Positions 27,376-37,854 of a stretch of DNA of 64,000 nt are shown here, one piece after another. The notes under the pieces were generated by a model. The model was not told the DNA's origin and did not search any database. It saw nothing but the letters and a program-made list of their open reading frames with translations. Source of the DNA: Sphingomonas beigongshangi (lineage in GTDB: Bacteria; Pseudomonadota; Alphaproteobacteria; Sphingomonadales; Sphingomonadaceae); NCBI RefSeq assembly GCF_016820445.1, contig NZ_JADHDT010000001.1:1-64000 (forward strand). The letters run 5' to 3'. Numbering within the stretch: the stretch's first letter is position 1; every line of letters begins with the position of its first letter. Position numbers and translations under genes: made by a program.

Positions 27376-30215
27376 GCGAGACCGACAACGAGAAGCCGAA
27401 GCTTGGCATGCGCGCGCCCCTGGGGCTGAAGCGTACGGTCGAGACCGGCCAGGTGAAGCAGAGCTTCAGCCACGGCCGCTCGAACACCGTGATCGTGGAG
27501 ACGAAGCGTCGCCGCGTGCTCGGCCGTCCGGGCGAAGCCGCGCCTGCGGCGGAACCGACGCCGGTCGCGGCCCCCGCCCCCGCGGCGGAGGCACCCGCCC
27601 CGCGTCCGGCACCGCGCCCCGCCCCCGCCGGCGAGACGGCGCAGGAGCGGCAGGCACGCCTGCTGCGCGAGGCCGAGGAACAGCGCATGCACGCGCTGGA
27701 GGACGCGCGTCGCCGCGAGGAGATCGAGCGTGCACGGGCCGCCGAGGAGGAACGCGCCCGCGCGGCGGAGCGTGCCGCGGCTGCCGCGGCGCCTGCCCCG
27801 CAGCCCGAGCCTGCCCCTGAACCGGAAGCCCCCGCGCCCGTAGCGGAGGCGCCCGTCGCCGCGCCGACCCCGACCGTGTCCGTGCCGACGCCGGCCGGCC
27901 GCGGTTTCCGTCCGGTCGAGCGGCCCCTGCCGCCGCCCGTTGCGGAGCCTGTGGTCGAAGCACAGCCCGAGGCCGAGCCGGCGTCGGCGCCCGCCCCGGC
28001 TGCTCCGGCCCCGGTAGAGGCAGCGCCCGCTCCCGTCGCCGAAGCACCGGAGCCCGCGCCCGCAGCGTCGGCGCCGCTGTCGCTGGAGCTGGGCCGCGAT
28101 CCCTCGCTGCCCGCGCCGCGCCGCTTCTCGCCGGTCGCGCGTCCGGAGATCCCGAAGCCGCAGCCGAAGCCCGCGCCGGCCCCCGCCCCGGCACCGACGC
28201 AGGCTGCGCAGCCGTCTGCCTCCTCGTCCGCGCCCAACCGGCCGATGCCGTCGGGCCAGGCGACGCCGCGCAACGCGCCGCCGAGCCGTCCGCAGCAGCG
28301 CGACCGCAAGGGCGACGAGCGTCGTGGCGGCAAGCTGACCGTCAACCGTGCGCTCAACGAGGACGGCGGCGCGCGCGCGCGCAGCCTCGCCGCGCTGAAG
28401 CGTGCCCGCGAGAAGGAAAAGCGTGCGTTCGGCGGCCCGCGCGAGCAGCAGGCCAAGCAGGTCCGCGACGTGCAGGTGCCGGAGGCGATCACCGTGTCCG
28501 AACTCGCCAATCGCATGGCCGAAAAGGGCGCCGACCTGGTGAAGGCGCTGTTCAAGATGGGCATGCCCGTCACGCTCAACGCGACCATCGACCAGGACAC
28601 GGCCGAGCTGCTGGTCACCGAATTCGGCCACAACATCGTGCGCGTGTCCGATTCCGACATCGACCTTGCCGTCGACACGACGGAAGACGCGCAGGAGTCG
28701 CTGAAGCCGCGTCCGCCGGTCGTGACGATCATGGGCCATGTCGACCACGGCAAGACCAGCCTGCTCGACGCGCTGCGCGGTACCGACGTGGTCCGCGGCG
28801 AGGCGGGCGGCATCACGCAGCACATCGGCGCCTATCAGGTGACGTTGAAGGACAAGTCGAAGATCACGTTCCTCGACACACCGGGCCACGAGGCGTTCAC
28901 CGCCATGCGGGCGCGCGGCGCGGACGTGACCGACATCGTCGTGCTGGTGGTTGCCGCCGACGACGGGCTGATGCCGCAGACGATCGAGGCGATCAACCAC
29001 ACCAAGGCGGCCGGCAAGCCGATGATCGTGGCGATCAACAAGATCGACAAGTACGAGGCGAATCCGCAGCGCGTGCGCGAGCGTCTGCTCGAGCATGAGG
29101 TGGTGGTCGAGAGCATGGGCGGCGACGTCCAGGAGGTCGAGGTCTCCGCGCTCAAGAAGACCGGTCTCGACGAGCTGATCGAGAAGATCCAACTGCAGGC
29201 CGAAATCCTCGAGCTGAAGGCCAATCCCGACCGTGCCGCCGAGGGTACGGTGATCGAGGCAAAGCTGGACAAGGGCCGCGGTCCGGTCGCGACGGTGCTC
29301 GTCACCCGTGGCACGCTCAAGGTCGGCGACGTCTTCGTCGTCGGCGCGGAGAGCGGCAAGGTGCGTGCGCTGATCGACGACAAGGGCCGGCAGGTGAAGA
29401 CCGCCGACCCGGCGATGCCGGTCGAGATCCTCGGCATCTCGGGCGTTCCTTCGGCGGGCGATCCGCTGCAGGTCGTCGAGACGGAAGCGCGTGCCCGCGA
29501 GGTCGCCGAATATCGCCAGAGCGTGCTGACGCAGAAGCGGACCACCGCGGCGCCGGCCAGCCTGGAAAGCATGTTCTCCGCACTGAAGGCCAATCAGGCG
29601 ATCGAATATCCGGTCGTCGTCAAGGCCGACACGCAGGGCACGGTCGAGGCGATCGTGGCGTCGCTCAACAAGCTGTCGACCGACGACATCCGCGTGCGCA
29701 TCCTGCACTCGGGCGTCGGCGGCATCACGGAAAGCGACGTCAACGTCGGCGCGGCCTCGGGCGCACCGATCATCGGCTTCAACGTCCGTGCCAATGCGAA
29801 TGCGCGTCAGATCGCCGATCGCCACAAGGTCGCGTTGAAATATTACGACGTGATCTACGACCTGATCGACGAGATCCGCGCCGGCATGGCGGGCGAGCTC
29901 GGGCCGGAGGCGTTCGAGACCGTGGTGGGCCGTGCGGAAATCCGCGAGGTCTTCTCGGCGGGCAAGCATGGCAAGGCGGCGGGTCTGCTCGTCGTCGAAG
30001 GTGCGATCCGCAAGGCGCTCAAGGCGCGCATCACGCGCAACGACGTCATCGTCTACGTCGGCGAGATCGCGTCGCTGCGGCGCTTCAAGGACGACGTGGC
30101 GGAAGTCCGCGCAGGCCTGGAATGCGGCGTGACCTTCTCGAACAACTTCATCGATATCCGCTCCGGCGATTTCCTGGAGACGTTCGAGGTCGAGCTGCGC
30201 GAGCGCACGCTGTAA
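27372..30215 (+). CDS. infB: Translation initiation factor IF-2
   Basis: A 947-residue GTPase that brings formyl-Met-tRNA to the 30S subunit. It starts with GTG, with GAGGA about 6 bp upstream. Residues 1-330 are an Ala/Pro/Arg-rich disordered region after a short N-terminal domain; the IF2_N-like region runs to about 445. The G domain has GHVDHGKTS (residue about 454), DTPGHEAF and NKID. Beta-barrel domains and the initiator-tRNA-binding C2 domain follow. The N-terminal expansion is long but usual in this group. Confidence 0.97.
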   Translation: MSETDNEKPKLGMRAPLGLKRTVETGQVKQSFSHGRSNTVIVETKRRRVLGRPGEAAPAAEPTPVAAPAPAAEAPAPRPAPRPAPAGETAQERQARLLREAEEQRMHALEDARRREEIERARAAEEERARAAERAAAAAAPAPQPEPAPEPEAPAPVAEAPVAAPTPTVSVPTPAGRGFRPVERPLPPPVAEPVVEAQPEAEPASAPAPAAPAPVEAAPAPVAEAPEPAPAASAPLSLELGRDPSLPAPRRFSPVARPEIPKPQPKPAPAPAPAPTQAAQPSASSSAPNRPMPSGQATPRNAPPSRPQQRDRKGDERRGGKLTVNRALNEDGGARARSLAALKRAREKEKRAFGGPREQQAKQVRDVQVPEAITVSELANRMAEKGADLVKALFKMGMPVTLNATIDQDTAELLVTEFGHNIVRVSDSDIDLAVDTTEDAQESLKPRPPVVTIMGHVDHGKTSLLDALRGTDVVRGEAGGITQHIGAYQVTLKDKSKITFLDTPGHEAFTAMRARGADVTDIVVLVVAADDGLMPQTIEAINHTKAAGKPMIVAINKIDKYEANPQRVRERLLEHEVVVESMGGDVQEVEVSALKKTGLDELIEKIQLQAEILELKANPDRAAEGTVIEAKLDKGRGPVATVLVTRGTLKVGDVFVVGAESGKVRALIDDKGRQVKTADPAMPVEILGISGVPSAGDPLQVVETEARAREVAEYRQSVLTQKRTTAAPASLESMFSALKANQAIEYPVVVKADTQGTVEAIVASLNKLSTDDIRVRILHSGVGGITESDVNVGAASGAPIIGFNVRANANARQIADRHKVALKYYDVIYDLIDEIRAGMAGELGPEAFETVVGRAEIREVFSAGKHGKAAGLLVVEGAIRKALKARITRNDVIVYVGEIASLRRFKDDVAEVRAGLECGVTFSNNFIDIRSGDFLETFEVELRERTL

Positions 30216-30223
30216 TCTTTATC

Positions 30224-30362
30224 CCTCTTCCAGCGGGAGAGGGAGGGCGCCGGCACGACCGGCGGAAGGGTGAGGGCCGATGGCTCGTGCACCGTCATCC
30301 CCCGGTCGACCGCGCCGACTGGGGCCCTCCCTCTCGCGCCTGGCCGGGGGCTTGGACCGACG
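30224..30362. repeat. REP-like palindromes between infB and rbfA
   Basis: Right after infB, TCCCTCTTCC and GGGAGAGGGA form a near-perfect hairpin around AGC, followed by CGGCGGAAGGGTGAGGG; a partner CCCTCCCTCTCGCGCC is near 30329-30344. The layout matches the copy inside the E2 gene. No ribosome binding site of note precedes rbfA in this gap, so the hairpin could affect rbfA translation. Confidence 0.75.
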
Positions 30363-30758
30363 ATGAACAAAGACCCACAGGAAAAATCCGTCCGCACCCT
30401 TCGCGTCGGCGAGCAGGTCCGCCACGTGCTGTCGGAAATCCTCCAACGCGGCGACGTGCATGACGAGACGCTGGCCAAGCACATGGTCAGCGTCACCGAG
30501 GTGCGCATGTCGCCCGACCTGCGCCATGCGACCGTGTTCGTGAAGCCGCTGCTCGGCAAGGATGAAGAGGCGGTGCTGAAGGCGCTGCGCACCAACACCG
30601 CCTATCTCCAGCGCGAGGTCGCGCACCGCGTGCAGAACAAATATGCCGCCAAGCTCAAGTTCCTCCCGGACGAGAGCTTCGACGAAGGCAGCCACATCGA
30701 CGCGATCCTGCGCAAGCCGGAAGTGGCGCGCGATTTGAGCGACGCGACCGAGGATTGA
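30363..30758 (+). CDS. rbfA: Ribosome-binding factor A
   Basis: A 131-residue KH-like factor for late 30S maturation and 16S 5'-end processing. The ATG at 30363 ([27 protein letters not shown]) is the only sensible start; the earlier frame is read-through of the repeat. [20 protein letters not shown] and the C-terminal [19 protein letters not shown] are family-typical. It normally precedes truB, but here four genes intervene. Confidence 0.95.
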   Translation: MNKDPQEKSVRTLRVGEQVRHVLSEILQRGDVHDETLAKHMVSVTEVRMSPDLRHATVFVKPLLGKDEEAVLKALRTNTAYLQREVAHRVQNKYAAKLKFLPDESFDEGSHIDAILRKPEVARDLSDATED

Positions 30759-30917
30759 CACCCGGGCGGCGATGCTTGACGCTGCCCATATCGGATCCTC
30801 GCCGTTCAGGGGACGGGCCTGATCGCCCGCCCCCCCGCCCGTTCCACAGAGGCCTATGCGTCGAACACGCCGTCTCTCGGGAAAACGAAACGCCGGAGCC
30901 CAAGGGGCTGACCGGTC

Positions 30918-31616
30918 GTGAAGCCCCGTCACCTGTTCCCGCGGTCAATCGCGATCCTCATAGCGATCGGCCACACCACGCCGATGCGTGCGCAGATCGG
31001 TGCGCTGACCACCGATTGTCGAGCCAGCGGATTCGACCGCAACAAAATTATCTATCAATTCGTCGCAACATGTCGCGGCCGGGCCCCGTCCCCCGATGGC
31101 CGCCTAGCGATCGTTCAACGCGCCTATCGGGATCGCCAACCGCCGATCACCTTGCAGGATGCGCATGGCAGGACACTCGCGCGTCTGCGCTCCCTGTCCG
31201 ATGATATGCCGTTCGCGGTTTTATGGTCGCCCAACGGTCAGTGGCTTGCGGTGAACCATCATGTCGGATCGTTCATGGATGAGCTGCAGCTCTTTGAGAT
31301 CGTCGACCGGCGGATCATGCGCCGCCGAGACCTCGTCACGGCGGCGCGGCGGCAAGCGACTCAGACGTACCGCTGCCTCACCCCGAACGCTGTCCTGCCG
31401 TCGGCGATACGCTGGTCGAAGGACAGCCGCCGACTGATGATGGTCACGATCAGCTCGCCTTACGCCTGTAGCGCAACTGCCCGCCCGGGCGACTGGTGGC
31501 CACTCTGGATGATCGGCGATATCCGCACGGGGCGGATTGATCCAAAATCGGTAAAGGTCGACAGGGCAGAAGGCGCTTTACAGGAGCCGCGCGATCCCCT
31601 GTACCGCGGCTTCTGA
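30918..31616 (+). CDS. Exported beta-propeller-like protein of unknown function
   Basis: A 232-residue protein with an N-terminal hydrophobic segment (SIAILIAIGHTTPMRAQ, possible cleavage after RAQ). SPDGR and WSPNGQ motifs at about residues 56 and 103, then SFMDELQLFEIVDRR and WSKDSRRL, mimic TolB/WD40 blade turns. It shares this layout with the gene at 976-1569. Its TGA overlaps the tdk start by one base (TGATG). Role unknown. Confidence 0.65.
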   Translation: MKPRHLFPRSIAILIAIGHTTPMRAQIGALTTDCRASGFDRNKIIYQFVATCRGRAPSPDGRLAIVQRAYRDRQPPITLQDAHGRTLARLRSLSDDMPFAVLWSPNGQWLAVNHHVGSFMDELQLFEIVDRRIMRRRDLVTAARRQATQTYRCLTPNAVLPSAIRWSKDSRRLMMVTISSPYACSATARPGDWWPLWMIGDIRTGRIDPKSVKVDRAEGALQEPRDPLYRGF

Positions 31617-32194
31617 TGGCCAAGCTCTATTTCTACTACGCCTCGATGAATGCGGGGAAGTCTACGACGCTGCTCCAGGCGGATTTCAACTACCGCGAGC
31701 GCGGCATGCATACGATGCTGTTCACCGCCGCGATCGACGACCGGTTCGCGCGCGGGACGATCACCAGCCGCATCGGACTGGAAGCGCCGGCGACCCCGTT
31801 CGACACCGCGACCGACCTTGCGGCCTGCGTCGCAGACCGGCACGCGCAAGAGCCCCTCGCCTGCGTGCTCGTCGACGAAGCCCAATTCCTGTCGGCGATG
31901 CAGGTCGACCAGCTTGCGCGCATCTGCGACGTGATGAACATTCCGGTGCTGGCCTATGGATTGCGGACCGACTTCCGCGGCGCGCTGTTCGAGGGATCGG
32001 CCCGGTTGCTCGCGCTCGCGGACGCGCTCATCGAGATCAAGTCCGTCTGCACCTGCGGGCGCAAGGCAACGATGAACCTGCGTGTCGATGCCGATGGGCG
32101 GGCGATCGCGGAAGGACAGCAGACCGAGATCGGCGGCAACGATCGCTACATCGCTTTGTGCCGCCGTCATTTCAGCCAAGCCCTCGGCGGTTGA
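31616..32194 (+). CDS. tdk: Thymidine kinase
   Basis: A 192-residue type II thymidine kinase of the salvage pathway (thymidine + ATP to dTMP). Walker A ASMNAGKST, Walker B VLVDEAQF, the substrate lasso region GLRTDFRGALFEGS, and the structural zinc site with CTCGRKA and ALCRRHF. One base overlaps the upstream gene. Its placement in the rbfA-truB gap is unusual. Confidence 0.95.
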   Translation: MAKLYFYYASMNAGKSTTLLQADFNYRERGMHTMLFTAAIDDRFARGTITSRIGLEAPATPFDTATDLAACVADRHAQEPLACVLVDEAQFLSAMQVDQLARICDVMNIPVLAYGLRTDFRGALFEGSARLLALADALIEIKSVCTCGRKATMNLRVDADGRAIAEGQQTEIGGNDRYIALCRRHFSQALGG

Positions 32195-32342
32195 GCCACC
32201 GCCGCGACCGCCCCCGCGATCAATCATGTCGGACCGGTTCCGGCCCGACCCTGACCGCATGACGCGGGACGTTTGACGGCGGCTATTGTCGCAGTACCCC
32301 GGCCCACTGGCGCTTTGCCGGGCGCCCAGCCATATCGGACGC

Positions 32343-33035
32343 ATGAACCCCGATCATATCGTCTACCGCACCGCGGTCTGGATCATCCCGCTCGTTATTG
32401 CGATCGTGTTCCACGAGGTCGCGCACGGCTGGATGGCCAAATGGCTGGGCGACCCGACCGCGGCGGAACGGCGGCGGCTGAGCTTCAACCCGCTCCGCCA
32501 TGTCGATCCCGTCGGGACGCTCATCCTGCCCCTCGGACTCGCCGTCGCCGGAGCGCCCGTCTTCGGCTGGGCGAAGCCGGTGCCCGTCGTCGCGGAGCGG
32601 CTGCGTAACCCGCGATGGGGTATGGTGGCGGTCGCCCTGGCGGGACCCGGCATGAACCTCGCGCTGGCCGCGCTGGCGGCGATCGGCCTCGGCATCTTCG
32701 GCGTTACCATGCACGGCGCCGAGCCGACCGGCCTCGCCGCGTTCATCCTGGCCAATCTGGTCAACTTCCTGGCCGTCAACGTCTTCCTTGCGCTGTTCAA
32801 CCTGTTGCCGATCCCGCCTTTCGATGGCGGCCATGTCGTGGAAGGCGTGCTGCCGCGCCCGCTCGCGGCGCGCTATGCGCGGCTCGGCCAGTTCGGCCTG
32901 CTGCTGCTCATCGGCGTGCTGGTGCTGCTGCCGATGCTCTCGCCGCGACTGGATATCGTCGGGCGATTGATCGCACCGCCGGCACAGGCGCTGATCGGCT
33001 GGTTCCTGACCGTCGCCGGCGCGATCGCGGGCTGA
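32343..33035 (+). CDS. Site-2 protease (M50) family membrane metalloprotease
   Basis: A 230-residue protein starting at 32343. The zinc motif HEVAH lies in the first membrane segment and NLLPIPPFDGGHV (the N-x2-P-x4-D-G motif) in a later one; NPLRHVDPVGTLILP between them is typical of the short YwhC-like branch. Four to six membrane segments are visible. This branch lacks PDZ domains. Members may cut membrane-bound regulators, but many have unknown substrates. Confidence 0.88.
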   Translation: MNPDHIVYRTAVWIIPLVIAIVFHEVAHGWMAKWLGDPTAAERRRLSFNPLRHVDPVGTLILPLGLAVAGAPVFGWAKPVPVVAERLRNPRWGMVAVALAGPGMNLALAALAAIGLGIFGVTMHGAEPTGLAAFILANLVNFLAVNVFLALFNLLPIPPFDGGHVVEGVLPRPLAARYARLGQFGLLLLIGVLVLLPMLSPRLDIVGRLIAPPAQALIGWFLTVAGAIAG

Positions 33036-33096
33036 GGATAGCGGAACCACGGCCACGCATGCCCCGTTGACCGCATCACCGTCAGGAATTCCGTTC

Positions 33097-33495
33097 ATGC
33101 GATACCTGGTTCTGCCGATGCTCGTCACCGCCCTCCTGGGGTCGACCGCGACCGCTCGTCCGCAACGCGCATTGGACAAGGAGACGGTGATCTCCTTCGC
33201 GGCGGGAGGCGGTCTTCGCGACTGGCAGCCCGGACCGACCGGCAGCAATATCGTCTACGTCCGCGACCGCACCCTGAACTGGTATCGCGTGACGCTGACC
33301 GGTCCTTGCGCGCGCGACCGCGCGTTGGACACGCTGACCTACACGACCGACCCGAACGGGACGTTCGATCGCTTCTCGCGGGTCAGCGTCGCGCGCTTCC
33401 CTAACCAGATCTGCGGCGTGACGAGCATCCGTACCAGCGCGCCGCCGGCTGGGTGGCCCGGGGCCCCCCGTTCCCATCCCCGCCCCGCTGGTTGA
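33097..33495 (+). CDS. DUF6491-family exported protein
   Basis: A 132-residue protein with a signal peptide (MRYLVLPMLVTALLGSTATA). AGGA lies 10 bp before the ATG. The mature part, with ISFAAGGGLRDWQPG, NWYRVTLTGPCA and the spaced TDPNGTFDRFSRV, has the pattern of DUF6491 proteins common in sphingomonads, with two conserved cysteines (GPC and QIC). Probably periplasmic. The last 20 residues (PPAGWPGAPR) are low complexity. Confidence 0.75.
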   Translation: MRYLVLPMLVTALLGSTATARPQRALDKETVISFAAGGGLRDWQPGPTGSNIVYVRDRTLNWYRVTLTGPCARDRALDTLTYTTDPNGTFDRFSRVSVARFPNQICGVTSIRTSAPPAGWPGAPRSHPRPAG

Positions 33496-33539
33496 CGCGA
33501 CACTTGCATCGTGCGGCACGGTCGTTACCCGCCCGTCCG

Positions 33540-34421
33540 ATGCACGGTTGGATCATCATCGACAAGCCGCTCGGCCTTGGCTCGACCCAAGGCGTCTCCG
33601 CGGTCAAGCGCGCGCTTCGACAGGCCGGCCATGGCAAGGCGAAGGTCGGCCATGGCGGCACGCTCGACCCGCTGGCGACCGGCGTCCTGCCGATCGCCGT
33701 CGGCGAGGCGACCAAGCTCGCCGGCCGAATGCTCGACAGCGACAAGGCCTATGCCTTCACGATCCGTTTCGGCGAGCAGACCGATACGCTGGATGCCGAG
33801 GGCAAGGTGATCGCCACGGCGGCCGGGCGCCCCTTGCCGGCGGACGTGGAGGCCGTTCTGCCGCGCTTCACGGGACCGATCGCGCAGGTACCGCCCGCCT
33901 ATTCGGCGCTGAAGGTCGACGGCGAACGCGCCTACGACCTGGCTCGCGCCGGCGAGGAGGTCGTGCTGAAGAGCCGGGACGTGGTCGTCCACGAACTCAG
34001 CCTGTCGGCGGCCGACGGCGAAGAGGCGACGCTCGTCGCTTATGTCTCCAAGGGCACGTACATCCGCAGCCTCGCCCGCGACATCGCGCTCGCGCTTGGC
34101 ACCGTCGGTCACGTTACGATGCTGCGCCGGCTGAAGGCCGGACCGTTCGACCTGTCCCAGGCGATATCGCTGGACAAATTACACGAAGCCGCTATGGCGC
34201 GCGAGCCTGAACACCTACTCCTGCCGCTGAGGGCGGGGCTGGACGACATCCCGGCTCTTGCTCTCTCTCCCGACCAGGCAGGGGCGCTCCGACAGGGGCG
34301 TGTGCTGGCCGGGATCGCCGCAGACGATGGCTCCGCGTTCGCGATGCTGGGGGATGTCCCGGTCGCGCTGGTGGAGGTGGAGGACGGAAGCGTCCGCGTC
34401 GTCCGTGGCTTCAACCTGTAG
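33540..34421 (+). CDS. truB: tRNA pseudouridine(55) synthase
   Basis: A 293-residue enzyme that makes pseudouridine 55 in the T-loop of tRNAs. It starts at 33540 ([20 protein letters not shown]). Catalytic Asp is in [29 protein letters not shown] and [12 protein letters not shown] are the family boxes, and the C-terminal part is a PUA-like domain. Precedes rpsO, as usual, by 17 bp. The previous gene ends 44 bp before. Confidence 0.95.
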   Translation: MHGWIIIDKPLGLGSTQGVSAVKRALRQAGHGKAKVGHGGTLDPLATGVLPIAVGEATKLAGRMLDSDKAYAFTIRFGEQTDTLDAEGKVIATAAGRPLPADVEAVLPRFTGPIAQVPPAYSALKVDGERAYDLARAGEEVVLKSRDVVVHELSLSAADGEEATLVAYVSKGTYIRSLARDIALALGTVGHVTMLRRLKAGPFDLSQAISLDKLHEAAMAREPEHLLLPLRAGLDDIPALALSPDQAGALRQGRVLAGIAADDGSAFAMLGDVPVALVEVEDGSVRVVRGFNL

Positions 34422-34438
34422 TTATAGAAAGGACGACG

Positions 34439-34708
34439 ATGTCGATCACTGCAGAGCGCCGCCAGGAGCTCATCAAGGAACACGCCCGCCAAGAGGGCGA
34501 CACGGGTTCGCCCGAGGTGCAGGTCGCGATCCTGTCGGAGCGCATCAAGAACCTGACCGAGCACTTCAAGGGCCACGCCAAGGACAACCATTCGCGTCGC
34601 GGCCTGCTGATGCTGGTCAACAAGCGTCGCAGCCTGCTGGACTACCTCCGCCACAAGGATGGCGATCGGTATCTGGCGCTGATCGCGAAGCTCGGCCTTC
34701 GCAAGTGA
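34439..34708 (+). CDS. rpsO: Ribosomal protein S15
   Basis: An 89-residue 30S protein that binds the central domain of 16S rRNA. It has a strong AAAGGACG just before the ATG. The pattern [17 protein letters not shown] and [23 protein letters not shown] is unmistakable. In many bacteria S15 represses its own mRNA; no pseudoknot was modelled here. A hairpin follows the gene. Confidence 0.98.
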   Translation: MSITAERRQELIKEHARQEGDTGSPEVQVAILSERIKNLTEHFKGHAKDNHSRRGLLMLVNKRRSLLDYLRHKDGDRYLALIAKLGLRK

Positions 34709-34718
34709 CGCAATCGTT

Positions 34719-34744
34719 ACGGCCCGCCTCGGCGGGCCGTTTAC
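34719..34744 (+). terminator. Hairpin terminator after rpsO
   Basis: Perfect 10-bp stem ACGGCCCGCC (34719-34728) and GGCGGGCCGT (34731-34740) with a 2-nt loop, followed by a short TTTACG. The T-tract is weak, so it may be a partial terminator or processing signal between rpsO and pnp. Confidence 0.7.
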
Positions 34745-34750
34745 GTATTG

Positions 34751-34833
34751 CGTCATGCCCGCGCAGGCGGGCATCCAGAGCCAAGGGCCCGACGCCCTGC
34801 AACTCTGGGCTCCTGCGGTCGCAGGAGCACAAG
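34751..34833. repeat. REP-like repeat between rpsO and pnp
   Basis: CGTCATGCCCGCGCAGGCGGGCATCCAGAG begins at 34751; the CAGAGCC...GGGC part pairs with GCCC...CTCTGG near 34796-34809, then CTCCTGCG/CGCAGGAG (34811-34828) makes a second hairpin. It belongs to the same family as 14351, 26547 and 62655. Confidence 0.75.
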
Positions 34834-34923
34834 GGGGCGGCAATCCGGCCGTCTTCCTCGAGCCAATAACGGCTCACTCATAGGCCCCCGCCGCATAGGG
34901 CGCGCGGGAGTGAAGGAATGAAA

Positions 34924-37260
34924 ATGTTCGATACCAAGAAGGTGGAAATCGAGTGGGGCGGCAAGACGCTGACTCTCGAAACGGGCCGGGTTGCCCGCCA
35001 GGCCGACGGCGCGGTGCTCGCGACCCTCGGCGAAACCGTCGTGCTGTGCGCCGTCACCGCCGCCAAGAGCGTCAAGGAAGGCCAGGACTTCTTCCCGCTC
35101 ACCGTTCACTATCAGGAGAAGTATTCGGCCGCGGGACGCATCCCCGGCGGCTTCTTCAAGCGCGAGCGCGGCGCCACCGAGCGTGAGACGCTGATCAGCC
35201 GGCTGATCGACCGTCCGGTCCGCCCGCTGTTCCCCGAAGGCTTCTACAACGAGATCAACTGCATCGCGCAGGTCCTCTCGTACGACGGCGAGAACGAGCC
35301 TGACATCCTCGCGATGATCGCTGCCTCCGCCGCCCTCACCATCTCCGGCGTTCCCTTCATGGGACCGATCGGCTGCGCGCGCGTCGGCTACAAGGACGGC
35401 GAATATCAGCTGAACCCGACCGACGGCGAGGTCGCCGCCGGTGAGCTGGACCTGGTCGTCGCCGCGACGCACGACGCGGTGATGATGGTCGAGTCGGAAG
35501 CCAAGGAGCTGTCCGAGGACGTGATGCTCGGCGCGGTCATGTTCGCGCACAAGGCGTCGCAGCAGGTCATCGACGCGATCATCGACCTCGCCGAAAAGTC
35601 GGCGAAGGATCCGTGGGACGTCGACATCACCGACCCGACGAAGGCATGGGTCGAGAAGCTGCGCCCGACCTTCGCCAAGAAGATCGACGCCGCCTACAAG
35701 AACGTCAAGAAGGCCGAGCGCCAGGCCGCGCTGACCGCGCTCAAGGCCGAGCTGAAGACCATGACCGCCGACGAGGCGCCGGTCGAGGCGCTCAAGGCGA
35801 GCAAGGCGTTCAAGAAGCTCGAGGCCGAAGTTGTTCGCACCGCCATCCTGAAGGAAGGCCGCCGCATCGACGGCCGCGACACCAAGACGGTCCGCCCGAT
35901 CGCCGCGGAGGTCCATTTCCTGCCGCGCGCGCACGGTTCGGCGCTGTTCACCCGCGGCGAGACGCAGACGATCGCGACGACGACGCTGGGCACCCGCGAC
36001 GCGGAGCAGATGGTCGACGGCCTCGGCGGCCTGACCTACCAGCATTTCATGCTGCACTATAACTTCCCGCCCTATTCGGTCGGCGAAGTCGGCCGCTTCG
36101 GCGCGCCGGGCCGTCGCGAGATCGGCCATGGCAAGCTGGCGTGGCGCGCGCTGCACCCGGTGCTGCCGACCAAGGAAGAGTTCCCCTACACGATCCGCGT
36201 CACCAGCGACATCACCGAGTCGAACGGCTCGTCGTCGATGGCCAGCGTCTGCGGCGGCTCGCTGTCGATGATGGACGCGGGCGTGCCGCTGAAGCGCCCC
36301 GTCTCCGGCATCGCGATGGGCCTGATCCTGGAGGGCAAGGACTTCGCCGTCCTGTCCGACATCCTGGGTGACGAGGATCACCTGGGCGACATGGACTTCA
36401 AGGTCGCCGGCACCAGCGAGGGCATCACCAGCCTGCAGATGGACATCAAGATCGCCGGCATCACCGAGGAGATCATGAAGGTCGCCCTGGCGCAGGCGCA
36501 TGAGGGCCGCGCGCACATCCTCGCCGAGATGAGCAAGGCGCTGGGCGAGACCCGCACCGAACTCAGCGCGCATGCGCCGCGCATCGAGACGATGACGATC
36601 GACAAGTCGAAGATCCGCGACGTCATCGGCACAGGCGGCAAGGTGATCCGCGAGATCGTCGCGACGACGGGCGCGAAGGTCGACATCGACGACGAAGGCG
36701 TGATCAAGATCAGCTCGTCCGACGCGTCGCAGATCGAGGCGGCGATGAACTGGATCAAGGGCATCGTCGAAGAGGCCGAGGTCGGCAAGATCTATAACGG
36801 CAAGGTCGTCAATCTCGTCGACTTCGGCGCGTTCGTGAACTTCATGGGCGGCAAGGACGGTCTCGTCCACGTCTCGGAGATCAAGAACGAGCGCGTCGAG
36901 AAGGTTTCCGACGTCCTGTCCGAAGGCCAGGAGGTCAAGGTCAAGGTTCTCGAGATCGATCCGCGCGGCAAGGTCCGCCTGTCGATGCGCGTCGTCGACC
37001 AGGAGACCGGCGCCGAGCTGGAGGACACCCGCCCGGCGCGTGCGCCGCGCGAGGGCGGCGATCGTGGCCCGCGTGGTGACCGCGGCGATCGCGGCCCGCG
37101 TGGCGACCGTGGCGATCGCGGCCCGCGCCGGGACCGCGGCGACCGCGGCGGCGACCGCGGTCCGCGTCGCGAGCGCGGCGAAGGCGGTAACGGCGGCGGC
37201 AACGACGACGGCCCCGCGCCCGACTTCGCGCCCGCCTTCCTGACCGGCGATCGCGACTGA
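34924..37260 (+). CDS. pnp: Polyribonucleotide nucleotidyltransferase (PNPase)
   Basis: A 778-residue 3'-5' phosphorolytic exoribonuclease and degradosome member. I prefer the ATG at 34924 (AAGGA 6 bp upstream) over the one at 34918. Two RNase PH domains flank an alpha-helical domain; GGDRG-like phosphate contacts are in [21 protein letters not shown], then KH ([17 protein letters not shown]) and S1 ([20 protein letters not shown]). The last 60 or so residues repeat [10 protein letters not shown], a basic/acidic disordered tail not found in most PNPases. Ends the ribosome-related operon with a strong terminator. Confidence 0.97.
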   Translation: MFDTKKVEIEWGGKTLTLETGRVARQADGAVLATLGETVVLCAVTAAKSVKEGQDFFPLTVHYQEKYSAAGRIPGGFFKRERGATERETLISRLIDRPVRPLFPEGFYNEINCIAQVLSYDGENEPDILAMIAASAALTISGVPFMGPIGCARVGYKDGEYQLNPTDGEVAAGELDLVVAATHDAVMMVESEAKELSEDVMLGAVMFAHKASQQVIDAIIDLAEKSAKDPWDVDITDPTKAWVEKLRPTFAKKIDAAYKNVKKAERQAALTALKAELKTMTADEAPVEALKASKAFKKLEAEVVRTAILKEGRRIDGRDTKTVRPIAAEVHFLPRAHGSALFTRGETQTIATTTLGTRDAEQMVDGLGGLTYQHFMLHYNFPPYSVGEVGRFGAPGRREIGHGKLAWRALHPVLPTKEEFPYTIRVTSDITESNGSSSMASVCGGSLSMMDAGVPLKRPVSGIAMGLILEGKDFAVLSDILGDEDHLGDMDFKVAGTSEGITSLQMDIKIAGITEEIMKVALAQAHEGRAHILAEMSKALGETRTELSAHAPRIETMTIDKSKIRDVIGTGGKVIREIVATTGAKVDIDDEGVIKISSSDASQIEAAMNWIKGIVEEAEVGKIYNGKVVNLVDFGAFVNFMGGKDGLVHVSEIKNERVEKVSDVLSEGQEVKVKVLEIDPRGKVRLSMRVVDQETGAELEDTRPARAPREGGDRGPRGDRGDRGPRGDRGDRGPRRDRGDRGGDRGPRRERGEGGNGGGNDDGPAPDFAPAFLTGDRD

Positions 37261-37290
37261 TCCTGTCGGTCTGACCGGAGACACAAGAGA

Positions 37291-37322
37291 AAGGGCCGGG
37301 TGTCGCCACCCGGCCCTTTTTT
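37291..37322 (+). terminator. Intrinsic terminator after pnp
   Basis: Perfect 12-bp stem AAGGGCCGGGTG (37291-37302) and CACCCGGCCCTT (37307-37318) with a TCGC loop, followed by a run of T. A textbook Rho-independent terminator. Confidence 0.95.
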
Positions 37323-37386
37323 GCGCCCGCCCTGCCGCCTCGCAACGGACGAGCAGCAGGCGCGACAGCCGCGCAGGGGCGCCCTT

Positions 37387-37770
37387 TCAGGACCGATCGT
37401 CGGCCAGCAACTCCTCCGTGGCACGCAAGAGGCGCGGCGCGGACACCGGCTTCTCGTAGCGCGGCAGATGGTGATAGGCCGCCGGGATCACCGTCTCGTC
37501 ATATCCGCTGGTCAGCAACACGCGCACGCCATCTCCGATCAGGCGATCGATCAACGGATAGACCATCGTCTCGCGCAGATTGATGTCGAGCACCGCGGCG
37601 TCGAGCGCCTGCGCGTCACCGACCAGCCGCATGCCCTGCGGCAGCGACGCCGCCGGTCCCACAACCTGCGCGCCCGCTCCGGTCAGCACGCGAGCGAAGT
37701 CGTCCGCGATCAGATATTCGTCCTCGACGACCAGAATATGCTTGCCCGCAAGCGGCGATGGTAAAGACAT
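37387..37770 (-). CDS. Single-domain response regulator
   Basis: A 127-residue receiver domain only, with no output domain. Phospho-acceptor D62 (VLDINL), acidic pocket E16/D17, conserved Ser in LLTSGYDE and Lys in RYEKP are present. Its closest relative in the window is the receiver at 59757-60143, both of the type that pairs with HWE kinases. It is divergent from a Crp/Fnr gene and close to an HWE kinase gene, so it is probably that kinase's partner. Confidence 0.9.
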   Translation of the reverse strand: MSLPSPLAGKHILVVEDEYLIADDFARVLTGAGAQVVGPAASLPQGMRLVGDAQALDAAVLDINLRETMVYPLIDRLIGDGVRVLLTSGYDETVIPAAYHHLPRYEKPVSAPRLLRATEELLADDRS

Positions 37771-37854
37771 GATTATCTTACTCCCTGTAATTCAAGAAAT
37801 AATCATTTCGACCGCAACAGCGCTAACATGGGTGAACGATCCTGATCTATACTG

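Noticed and set aside
27042..29969. 975-codon reverse frame opposite infB
   Set aside because: Shadow of IF-2; composition and lack of any motif argue against it.
30270..30362. Longer N-terminus for rbfA
   Set aside because: It translates the REP-like repeat; RbfA proteins begin near [19 protein letters not shown].
34753..37284. 843-codon reverse frame opposite pnp
   Set aside because: Shadow of PNPase with no conserved domain.
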